Shown: piece by piece, positions 6,713 through 13,512 of the stretch
Layout: every line of letters starts with the position of its first letter
Position numbering within the stretch: position 1 is the stretch's first letter
IMG/VR virus record: IMGVR_UViG_3300043446_000622
Span: 1 to 22,905 of that record
Source: a virus
DNA length: 22,905 nt
Reading direction: 5' to 3' (one strand)
Made by a program: the position numbers and the translations under genes
Notes under the pieces: generated by a model
What the model saw: the letters and a program-made list of their open reading frames with translations, nothing else
Database searches by the model: none
What the model was told of the DNA's origin: nothing

Positions 6713-6868
6713 ATTGCCAATGTTTACAAACTTTGTAGCATTGCCTAGATTGCCAATGTTTACAAATAGTAGATCATTGCCTAGATTGCCAATTGTCCTA
6801 AAGTCTAGAGCATGACCCAACTTGCCAATCGCTACAAACTTTGGAGCATGACCCAAATTGCCAATCGG
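6713..6868 (+). repeat. Tandem 36-bp direct repeats (four units plus a partial fifth)
   Basis: Units start at 6713, 6749, 6785, 6821 and (partial) 6857, each exactly 36 bases apart. Each begins (A/C)TTGCCAAT, and units 1, 2 and 4 continue with a TACAAA element. The right end of each unit is CATTGCCTAG (units 1, 2) or CATGACCCAA (units 3, 4). A further copy at 6642 is exactly two periods to the left, with the intermediate unit degenerate. The octamer TTGCCAAT occurs nine times between 6510 and 6865, always in the same orientation. Confidence 0.9.
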
Positions 6869-6936
6869 TTTTCGGTTTTTGGTTTAAGGCCCCCCTGGTA
6901 GGGCCGACGGCCTGGCTGGTCAGGGCCGGAGGGTCT

Positions 6937-7007
6937 ACAAGAAATTTTTTTTATTTTTAAAAGTTCACTAGCACAAGAAATTTTTTTATTTTTAGTAGTC
7001 CACTAGC
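6937..7007 (+). repeat. AT-rich tandem duplication (36 + 35 bp)
   Basis: Two adjacent copies (6937-6972 and 6973-7007) share ACAAGAAATTTTTTT, ATTTTTA and a final CACTAGC, differing by one T and a few substitutions. Beside the 36-bp repeats they could form a DNA-unwinding element, although no protein or experiment supports this here. Confidence 0.85.
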
Positions 7008-7094
7008 CAAAAGTATTAGAATGTCTTACGCTTGCGTTGTAGCAACGATGGTGTTGTAACGACGCTTAGGTCATCTTGGTAAAATTGTCACGCT

Positions 7095-7586
7095 ATGTTT
7101 AAGAGCCTACCCCTCACAGTCCGTACGATTGAAGCGACAGAAGCTGTACTGGAGCGCATATACGACGCTGCGTATTTAGGATTAAAAGAAGATTCGTTGG
7201 CGTTAGCGGCAGGGTTGTTACCTGTAGAGTACCGGCTACTTAAACAGCATGACAAACTTGCCGAAATTGCCGAACTCAAGGGACGCGCAGATAGTGAGCG
7301 CGAACACAGCCAGCACATGTTGAACGCAGCGCGGCAAGGCGACGCTAAGGCGGCGTTAGAGATACTGAAACACACGCATGGTTGGGTCGCCAAGCAGGCG
7401 GTGAGTATTGAGGTGGATCAGCGCATCAGCGTGATCGACGCACTCAGAGCGGCGGAGACACGCGTTGATGAGGGTAAAGTGATCGACGTGACGCCACGAA
7501 GTGAAAAGCTAACACATGCAGAAACCAATATACAGTCCGGAAGACGAGCAACTGCTGATGACGCGGTTGTGGTCGCCCGCGATTAA
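7095..7586 (+). CDS. Probable terminase small subunit (163 aa)
   Basis: DNA-recognition subunit expected directly before TerL. The N-terminal part is helical with a helix-turn-helix-like stretch (EDSLALAAGLLPVEYRLL, about 35-52). It is followed by a charged helix and by DAKAALEILKHTHGWVAKQ (about 82-100), a pattern typical of phage small terminases, then the SIEVDQRISVIDALR strand-helix segment. Assignment rests on position, size and this pattern rather than on an enzymatic motif. There is no recognisable ribosome-binding site before ATG 7095, and no alternative start in frame upstream. The 3' end overlaps the TerL gene by 71 bases, which is long even for a phage. Confidence 0.7.
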   Translation: MFKSLPLTVRTIEATEAVLERIYDAAYLGLKEDSLALAAGLLPVEYRLLKQHDKLAEIAELKGRADSEREHSQHMLNAARQGDAKAALEILKHTHGWVAKQAVSIEVDQRISVIDALRAAETRVDEGKVIDVTPRSEKLTHAETNIQSGRRATADDAVVVARD

Positions 7587-9042
7587 AGACGACCCGGAAG
7601 CGTTTGTGTTGTTTGCCTTCCCGTGGGGGCAAGAGAACACGCCACTGGCGAAGTACGGCGGACCGCGCATGTGGCAGCGGCAGGTGCTGCGCGACATCAA
7701 GGCGCACATAGAAGATAACAAGGGTAAAGTGGACATGGACACACTGCGAGAGGCAGTCAGTTCAGGTCGAGGGATTGGTAAGTCGGCGCTGGTGAGTTGG
7801 TTAATTATGTGGATGCTGTCCACACGGATAGGGTCAAGCGTGATCGTGAGCGCTAACAGTGAGGCGCAGCTACGGTCGGTGACCTGGGGCGAGCTGACTA
7901 AGTGGTCCACGATGATCATCAACGCGCACTGGTGGGAGATCAGCGCAACCAAGCTGCAACCGGCTAAGTGGCTATGCGACATCGTGGAGCGTGACCTACG
8001 GAAGGGTACGCGCTACTGGGCGGCAGAGGGCAAGCTGTGGTCGGAAGAAAACCCTGACAGCTACGCGGGGGTACACAACCACGATGGGATGATGCTGATC
8101 TTTGATGAGGCGTCGGGTATTCCTGACGGCATCTGGTCGGTGGGGGCGGGGTTCTTTACGGAGAACATATTAGATAGGTACTGGTTTGCGTTCAGTAACC
8201 CGCGACGCAACACGGGGTACTTCTTTGAGTGCTTTCACGCCAAGCGCGACTTCTGGCGCACAAGGCAGGTGGACGCAAGGACGGTCGAGGACACTGACAA
8301 GCAGGTGTATCGTCAGATCATTGAGGAGTACGGCGAGGACTCAAGCCAGGCGCGGGTCGAGGTGTACGGTGAGTTTCCATCAAGTGGAGACGATCAGTTC
8401 ATCTCGCCAAGCCATGTGGCTGACGCTGCCGCCAGACCTCGGTACAAGGACGAGACTGCGCCAATCGTGATCGGGGTCGATCCGGCACGAGGTGGGGCGG
8501 ACTCGACAGTAATTGCGGTGCGGCAGGGGCGTGACCTAGTGGCAATCCATCGGTATCATGGCGAGGATACGATGACAATCGTGGGTCGGGTAATTGACGC
8601 AATCGAGCAGTACAAGCCAACGCTCGTGGTGCTAGACGAAGGTGGGCTAGGGTACGGCATATTAGATAGGCTACATGAGCAGCGCTACAAGGTGGTAAGG
8701 GGTGTAAACTTTGGTTGGAAGGCGAAGAACCCTGTGATGTACGGTAATAAGCGAGCCGAGCTGTGGGGCACGATGAAAGAGTGGCTTAAAACTGCTTCCA
8801 TTCCGAACGATAGGGCGTTAAAGTCTGATCTGGTTGGGCCTACCATAAAACCCAATTCGTCGGGTACAATTTTCTTGGAAGGTAAAAAGGAAATGAAAGC
8901 CCGAGGATTAGCATCACCCGACGCTGCTGACGCGCTGGCGGTGACGTTTGCATTTCCGGTCGCGCACAGGCAGTATGTCGAGAAACAAACTAATCGTGCG
9001 TACAACGCCAACGGCGTAGCAACATCTTGGATGGGTGCTTGA
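7516..9042 (+). CDS. terL: Terminase large subunit
   Basis: Packaging motor ATPase and headful/end-cutting nuclease, 508 aa. The ATPase domain carries Walker A GRGIGKS (84-90, Lys89) and Walker B MMLIFDE with D197 and catalytic E198. The RNase H-like nuclease domain carries VIGVDPARGG with D322, a second acidic site LVVLDEGG (D374/E375), and a third in SPDAADALA (D469/D472), so the metal-binding triad is complete. The start at 7516 lies inside the small-subunit gene and is coupled to it, with only a weak ribosome-binding site. Works with the portal to fill the capsid. The N-terminal 80 residues precede the P-loop, as usual for the family. Confidence 0.95.
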   Translation: MQKPIYSPEDEQLLMTRLWSPAIKDDPEAFVLFAFPWGQENTPLAKYGGPRMWQRQVLRDIKAHIEDNKGKVDMDTLREAVSSGRGIGKSALVSWLIMWMLSTRIGSSVIVSANSEAQLRSVTWGELTKWSTMIINAHWWEISATKLQPAKWLCDIVERDLRKGTRYWAAEGKLWSEENPDSYAGVHNHDGMMLIFDEASGIPDGIWSVGAGFFTENILDRYWFAFSNPRRNTGYFFECFHAKRDFWRTRQVDARTVEDTDKQVYRQIIEEYGEDSSQARVEVYGEFPSSGDDQFISPSHVADAAARPRYKDETAPIVIGVDPARGGADSTVIAVRQGRDLVAIHRYHGEDTMTIVGRVIDAIEQYKPTLVVLDEGGLGYGILDRLHEQRYKVVRGVNFGWKAKNPVMYGNKRAELWGTMKEWLKTASIPNDRALKSDLVGPTIKPNSSGTIFLEGKKEMKARGLASPDAADALAVTFAFPVAHRQYVEKQTNRAYNANGVATSWMGA

Positions 9043-9061
9043 TAACAGCGAAAGGAAAATA

Positions 9062-9226
9062 ATGCCACTTGTTAAATCAACCAGCAAAGAAGCCTTTCGT
9101 AAAAACATTAAGGCTGAAGTTAACGCAGGCAAACCTGTCAAGCAGGCTGTTGCAATTGCTTACAATACTCAACGTGCTGCGGCGGCTAAAAGGCCGAGCA
9201 CTAAACCTATGGCAAAGAAAAAGTAA
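9062..9226 (+). CDS. Short basic conserved phage protein (54 aa)
   Basis: Very basic small protein beginning MPLVKSTSKEAFRKNIKAEV, with GKPVKQAVAIAYNTQR in the middle and a Lys-rich tail. This layout is frequently seen as a mini-gene in packaging modules of aquatic phages, but its role is unknown. DNA or RNA contact is plausible from its charge only. The ATG at 9062 has AAGGA five bases upstream. A longer in-frame version from 9035 has no ribosome-binding site. Its TAA overlaps the portal ATG by one base. Confidence 0.75.
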   Translation: MPLVKSTSKEAFRKNIKAEVNAGKPVKQAVAIAYNTQRAAAAKRPSTKPMAKKK

Positions 9227-11472
9227 TGGCAACGCTTAAGCAAGACCCTACAGGTATTGAAGGCGCGGGCAAGGTATCGGCTCGCGGCGGTCCTGACCAG
9301 AAGGATCATCGAGATACGTTGCAACTGATGCGCGACCGGCTACGGCAAGCGATTGGTGCGTACTCAGAGAGCCGCGAAGATGAGCTTGACGACCTGCGCT
9401 TTATGGCCGGTTCGCCAGACAACCAGTGGCAGTGGCCGCAAGATGTATTGGCAACGCGTGGGTCGGTGCAAGGGCAGACGGTCAACGCAAGACCTTGCTT
9501 GACTATTAATAAGCTACCACAGCATGTAAGACAAGTAACTAACGAGCAGCGCCAGAACCGGCCAAGCGGCAAGGTCATACCTGTTAACGATCAAGCCGAC
9601 GTTGAAGTTGCCGAGGTGCTAGATGGCATCGTGCGGCATATTGAGTACATGTCAGACGCTGATGTAGCGTATGACACCGCGTGTGAGAACCAAGTAACCT
9701 ACGGTGAAGGCTATATACGCATTTTAACCGAGTATTGCTACGAGGATAGTTTTGATCAAGACATCAAAATTGCTCGCGTACGCAATAGCTTTAGCGTTTA
9801 CATGGACCCATTGATCCAAGACCCATGCGGTGCAGACGCTGAATGGTGCTTTATTACCGAGGACATGCTTAAGGAAGATTACCAGCGCATGTACCCTAAC
9901 GCTGCGCCGCTGTCATCGATCATGGCGCAGGGTATTGGCGACCAAGACATCAGCCAGTGGATTACTGAAGATACGATTCGTATTGCTGAATACTTCTACA
10001 TCGCGCACAAAACGGAAACGCTGTACCTGTACCCAGGCAACAAGTCGGTGTTTAAAGGCTCCGTTGAAGACGCTACGCTACGTTCAATGGGGGTAAAACC
10101 CATACGCGAACGTCAGGTAGATCGTAAAAAAATCATGTGGATGAAAACCAATGGTTTTGAGGTGCTTGAGGAGCGTGAATGGGCGGGCAACTGGATACCT
10201 GTTGTACGCGTGGTAGGTAACGAGTTCCAAGTTGACGGGCGTATTTTTATATCAGGCATAGTGCGTAACGCCAAGGATGCCCAACGGATGTATAACTACT
10301 GGACAAGCCAGGAAGCCGAAATGCTTGCGCTTGCCCCTAAAGCCCCATTTATTGGCTACGGCGGTCAATTTGAGGGTTATGAGTACCAGTGGAAGACGGC
10401 TAACACGCAAAACTGGCCGTATTTAGAGGTTAATCCAGACGTTACAGACGGCGCAGGATCTATTTTACCGCTACCACAGCGTGCCGCACCACCTTTACCT
10501 CAAACGGGCCTCATACAGGCCAAAATGGGGGCTTCTGAGGATATTAAAGCTACCACAGGCCAGTACGATGCAAGTCTGGGCCAGGTGTCAAACGAACGTT
10601 CTGGACGTGCTATTTTAGCTAGGCAAAAGGAATCTGACAACGGAACATATCACTATGTAGATAATTTAGCGCGTGCTGTGCGTTACGTGACCCGTCAACT
10701 GGTGGATTTGATACCAAAAATCTACGACACGCAGCGTATTGCTAGGATTGTTGGTATTGATGGCGAGACCAACATGGTCAAAATCGATCCAACTCAACAA
10801 GAGCCAGTCAAAAAGATTGTGGATCAGACGGGCGTGGTGATCGATAAGATTTACAACCCTTCCGTTGGCCGTTACGACGTGGTGGTGACCACTGGGCCAA
10901 GCTACATGACTAAGCGCCAAGAGTCAATGGACGCCATGTCGCAGATCTTGCAGGGCAACCCCAATTTATGGGCTGTTGCAGGCGATTTGTTTGTTAAAAA
11001 CATGGATTGGCCTGGTGCTCAGGAGATGGCGGCACGTCTTCGCAAGACCATTGACCCGCAATTGCTAGCTGATCAAGATAACGATCCAGCGCTGCAAGCA
11101 GCTCAAAAGCAAATTGAAGCAATGAGCATGGAAATGCAGCAAATGCACGATATGCTAATGAACGTTAACCAGTCGATTGAGGCTAGAGACGTACAAGTAC
11201 GCGAATTTGAAGCTAAAATTAAGGCGTTTGATGCTGAAACTAAGCGTATTTCAGCCACAATGCCTGGTATGACGATGGAGCAAATTCAAGATATTGTGAT
11301 GGGCACGATTGCTGCGGCGCACGATGCAGGGGATTTGATACCACCTCAGCAAATGCAAGGCCCAATTATGGAAGAACCTGAGGGTATGGGTCGCGAAGCA
11401 GAGATTATGGCCCGCCAGGAAGAAGCGCAACAAGCCAGACCTATGCCTAACGTAGTACCTCAGGAGGGTTGA
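9226..11472 (+). CDS. P22-like portal protein
   Basis: Portal of the P22 family (748 aa against about 725 in P22). As a dodecamer it forms the DNA channel at one capsid vertex and binds the terminase during packaging. Recognisable features are the N-terminal NDQADVEVAEVLDGIVRHIE segment with AYDTACENQVTYGEGYIRI (about 145-175), the central IKATTGQYDASLGQ stretch and SNERSGRAILARQ that follow in P22 portals. A long Met/Gln-rich coiled-coil C-terminus (about 620-690) corresponds to the barrel region. The start overlaps the preceding stop (TAATG). The Pro/Gln/Met-rich end is followed by an AGGAGGG ribosome-binding site for the next gene. Confidence 0.92.
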   Translation: MATLKQDPTGIEGAGKVSARGGPDQKDHRDTLQLMRDRLRQAIGAYSESREDELDDLRFMAGSPDNQWQWPQDVLATRGSVQGQTVNARPCLTINKLPQHVRQVTNEQRQNRPSGKVIPVNDQADVEVAEVLDGIVRHIEYMSDADVAYDTACENQVTYGEGYIRILTEYCYEDSFDQDIKIARVRNSFSVYMDPLIQDPCGADAEWCFITEDMLKEDYQRMYPNAAPLSSIMAQGIGDQDISQWITEDTIRIAEYFYIAHKTETLYLYPGNKSVFKGSVEDATLRSMGVKPIRERQVDRKKIMWMKTNGFEVLEEREWAGNWIPVVRVVGNEFQVDGRIFISGIVRNAKDAQRMYNYWTSQEAEMLALAPKAPFIGYGGQFEGYEYQWKTANTQNWPYLEVNPDVTDGAGSILPLPQRAAPPLPQTGLIQAKMGASEDIKATTGQYDASLGQVSNERSGRAILARQKESDNGTYHYVDNLARAVRYVTRQLVDLIPKIYDTQRIARIVGIDGETNMVKIDPTQQEPVKKIVDQTGVVIDKIYNPSVGRYDVVVTTGPSYMTKRQESMDAMSQILQGNPNLWAVAGDLFVKNMDWPGAQEMAARLRKTIDPQLLADQDNDPALQAAQKQIEAMSMEMQQMHDMLMNVNQSIEARDVQVREFEAKIKAFDAETKRISATMPGMTMEQIQDIVMGTIAAAHDAGDLIPPQQMQGPIMEEPEGMGREAEIMARQEEAQQARPMPNVVPQEG

Positions 11473-11474
11473 GC

Positions 11475-11837
11475 ATGAAATGTGCTGATTTTGTAGGTAT
11501 GTTGTTTTTGGCACGAGATGTTGCTCATTCAGTGCATTTAAACACCCGCAGCTACAGCAAACATAAAGCATTAGGTAAGTTTTATGGCGAAATTGTCGAT
11601 TTAGCGGATAAATTTGCTGAGGCCTATCAAGGCCGACATGGTTTGATAGGACCTATTTCATTGATGAGCGCGAGCAAAACCTCTAATATCTTAGCTTTCA
11701 TGCAAGATCAGGTTGATGAAATCGAAAAAATCAGGTATGAAGTGTGTGATAAAGCAGAGACTCCGCTGCAAAACATTATTGATGAAATTGTAGGTTTGTA
11801 TTTAAGTACAATCTACAAACTTAAATTTCTTGCTTAA
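11475..11837 (+). CDS. Small helical protein with Dps-like ferroxidase-site spacing (120 aa)
   Basis: Helical protein beginning MKCADFVGMLFLARDVAHSV. Residues H18, H30, D45 and E49 are spaced 12-15-4, exactly as the ferroxidase ligands of E. coli Dps (H51, H63, D78, E82). The local sequence IVDLADKFAE parallels Dps LIDHLDTMAE, with D42 also matching D75. One Dps residue, D67, is Gly here. At 120 aa it is shorter than most Dps proteins, so it may be a stripped four-helix bundle. The ATG at 11475 has AGGAGGG six bases upstream; the TTG at 11469 is too close to that site. It follows the portal directly, so it is likely made with virion proteins. Iron handling or a purely structural use are both possible. 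Confidence 0.72.
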   Translation: MKCADFVGMLFLARDVAHSVHLNTRSYSKHKALGKFYGEIVDLADKFAEAYQGRHGLIGPISLMSASKTSNILAFMQDQVDEIEKIRYEVCDKAETPLQNIIDEIVGLYLSTIYKLKFLA

Positions 11838-11846
11838 GGAACCAAG

Positions 11847-12410
11847 ATGGAACAAGCTAAAGCTAATGATGTTACAACAAGCGGGTTGATTGCTCGCCCT
11901 GCTTCGTCGGAAGGTGCCCGTGCTATGGGTAAATTCACGTTTGAGTGCTATGACAAAGATGGCAAGCTCAAGTGGACGGCTGAATCCAAGAATCTCGTGG
12001 TTAACGTTGGGCTTCAGTATATGGCTGGCACGGCACTCGATGGTGCTACCGCAAGAATTACATCTTGGTATATTGGGCTTTATGGCGCAGGTGCGTCTAA
12101 CACCCCGGCAGCTTCAGATACGCTGGCTTCACATGCGGGGTGGACTGAAATTACACCTTATTCGGGTAGCCGCCCCGCCGCTACGTTTGCCGCTGCAACC
12201 ACAGCTAATCCTTCGGTTGTTACAAACTCGGCAAGTAAAGCTTCATATAGCATTACAAGTACAGCTACGGTTGGTGGGGCGTTCTTAGCAAGCGCTGCTT
12301 CAGGCACGTCGGGCACATTGTTCTCAGCTTCTGATTTTACTGGTGGTGACCGCTCAGTCGTTAACGGCGACACCTTGCAAGTAACTTACACCTTTAGCTT
12401 GGCTGCATAA
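11847..12410 (+). CDS. Virion/tail-associated beta-rich protein (187 aa)
   Basis: Ser/Thr/Ala-rich protein with short beta-strand stretches. GKFTFECYDKDGKLKW and NLVVNVGLQYMAGTAL (about 28-60) form the recognisable N-terminal part seen in many phage structural proteins annotated only as hypothetical. The C-terminus ends in a strand, NGDTLQVTYTFSLAA. There is no signal peptide, membrane helix or enzymatic motif. The ATG at 11847 has AAGGA six bases upstream. A start at residue 27 (MGKFTF) is possible but lacks a ribosome-binding site. It overlaps the next gene by one base (TAATG). Likely a tail-fibre or capsid-surface component, inferred from context. Confidence 0.7.
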   Translation: MEQAKANDVTTSGLIARPASSEGARAMGKFTFECYDKDGKLKWTAESKNLVVNVGLQYMAGTALDGATARITSWYIGLYGAGASNTPAASDTLASHAGWTEITPYSGSRPAATFAAATTANPSVVTNSASKASYSITSTATVGGAFLASAASGTSGTLFSASDFTGGDRSVVNGDTLQVTYTFSLAA

Positions 12411-13111
12411 TGGCCCTTGTCCTTGCGGATCGTGTACAGGAAACGACGACAACCACAGGCACCGGCACAGTAACACTTGCTGGTGCGGTATCGGGGTTCC
12501 AATCGTTCTCCGTTGTTGGTAACGGGAACACTACCTTTTACACGATTGTCGATTCAACCGCTGGTACTTGGGAGGTTGGCCTAGGTACTTACACATCGAG
12601 CGGGACAACGCTGGCACGGACCACGGTCCTTGCTTCAAGCAACTCAGGCAGCTTAGTCAATTTTGGTGCTGGCACCAAGCAAGTCTTTGTTACTTACCCT
12701 GCTTCGCAATACGGTAACGTTGTAGGTCCGGCTTCGGCGTCGGATTCCCGAATTGCTATTTATGATGGCACGACGGGTCGGCTGCTAAAAAACTTTACGT
12801 CAGGTGTTGCGTATCTATCGTCGGGTTCTGAAGCTTACGTTACAGCGATTGGGCAGATAACTGCCAAGTATTCATTCACGCTTGATAGCGCTGATACAAC
12901 AGGATGGACACTAAATTCTGCAACCGCTGGCAATAGTGTTACGTTTAAGCCACCGTCATCAGGTGGAAACAACACATATATCTGGCCTGCTGGCCCTGGG
13001 TCTTCTGGGTATGCGCTAACGACCAATGGAACTGGGACGCTGTCTTGGACTGCTGTTGGTGGCGGTGGTGGCGGTATGTCTCCCGTTACCGCTTCAATGA
13101 TTTGGGGATAA
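12410..13111 (+). CDS. Putative tail fibre protein, N-terminal attachment type (233 aa)
   Basis: Begins MALVLADRVQETTTTTGTGT, followed by an all-beta region with GFQSFSVVGNGNTTFYTI and GTYTSSGTTLARTTVLASS (about 20-80). This N-terminal module precedes diverse fibre tips in many aquatic phages. The C-terminal part (about 110-233) has fibre-like repeats ending in a Gly-rich run and MIWG, which recalls tail proteins with a plug-like C-terminus. Start coupled to the previous stop (TAATG), no separate ribosome-binding site. Probably host-contact appendage material; the receptor is unknown. Confidence 0.72.
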   Translation: MALVLADRVQETTTTTGTGTVTLAGAVSGFQSFSVVGNGNTTFYTIVDSTAGTWEVGLGTYTSSGTTLARTTVLASSNSGSLVNFGAGTKQVFVTYPASQYGNVVGPASASDSRIAIYDGTTGRLLKNFTSGVAYLSSGSEAYVTAIGQITAKYSFTLDSADTTGWTLNSATAGNSVTFKPPSSGGNNTYIWPAGPGSSGYALTTNGTGTLSWTAVGGGGGGMSPVTASMIWG

Positions 13112-13114
13112 CAA

Positions 13115-13504
13115 ATGGCTGCACCTAATTTAGTTTCACCGACTACGATCAATGGTAAGACAACAACGACAAACGTCACGACGGCTGCTACGGCGACTTC
13201 CATACTTAGCAATGCAGCATCTTCAGGGAAAGTGCTGAAGGTCAACGCGCTTTATGTTGCCAATACCGACGGGACTACAAACCTTGAAGTGACTGTAAAT
13301 TACTACTCCGCTGCGGCATTAGGTGGAACAGCAACGCCTATTGTGTCTACGGTTAGTGTTCCTGCGGATGCAACGCTTGTGGTTATTGACAAAGACGCTT
13401 ATGTGTATCTTGAAGAAGACCGCAGCTTAGGTATTACAGTAGGATCTAGCGGGTTTGATAGCGGCGACATTAAAGTTGTCTGTTCATACGAAGACATTAG
13501 CTAG
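13115..13504 (+). CDS. Beta-sandwich virion protein (129 aa)
   Basis: All-beta small protein beginning MAAPNLVSPTTINGKTTTTN, with strands around VLKVNALYVAN, LEVTVNYY and TLVVIDKDAYVYLEED. The pattern (an interaction-domain-sized sandwich with conserved LYVANTDG and IDKDAYVYLEE) is common among short virion proteins placed beside fibre genes in aquatic phages. No catalytic residue is seen. GGGGAT lies five bases before the ATG at 13115. Role inferred from position: part of the adhesin/decoration set. Confidence 0.7.
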   Translation: MAAPNLVSPTTINGKTTTTNVTTAATATSILSNAASSGKVLKVNALYVANTDGTTNLEVTVNYYSAAALGGTATPIVSTVSVPADATLVVIDKDAYVYLEEDRSLGITVGSSGFDSGDIKVVCSYEDIS

Positions 13505-13512
13505 GAGTCGTT

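Larger units (their letters stand above)
6480..7010. other. Non-coding repeat region, candidate replication origin
   Basis: About 630 bases between divergent operons hold no convincing gene. From left to right: two TTGCCAAT copies (6510, 6520), the second part of a TTGCC-AAT-GGCAA dyad; two more at 6642 and 6651; a phased 36-bp repeat block (6713-6865); a GC-rich block with repeated GGCC/GGGCC (6888-6927); and a duplicated AT-rich element (6937-7007). Direct repeats next to AT-rich repeats is the layout of iteron-type origins. The upstream genes encode the replication proteins. A packaging or regulatory role is an alternative, since the TerS-like gene begins just to the right. No strong plus-strand promoter was found before 7095. 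Confidence 0.5.

Noticed and set aside
6614-6856. Leftward 80-aa ORF with 12-residue repeats (units such as LGNATKFVNIGN)
   Set aside because: It is the minus-strand reading of the 36-bp direct repeats (36 is divisible by three). It has no ribosome-binding site, and differences between units are not synonymous. A short repeat protein cannot be fully excluded, but the repeat/origin reading is simpler.
6713-6868. CRISPR-like array with 36-bp units
   Set aside because: Repeat units are directly adjacent with no spacers and no cas genes; it is a tandem repeat.
7017-7085. Possible plus-strand promoters before the small terminase gene (TAGAAT at 7017, TAAAAT at 7080)
   Set aside because: Neither has an acceptable -35 at 16-18 bases, so no promoter is called; transcription may start further upstream or depend on another factor.
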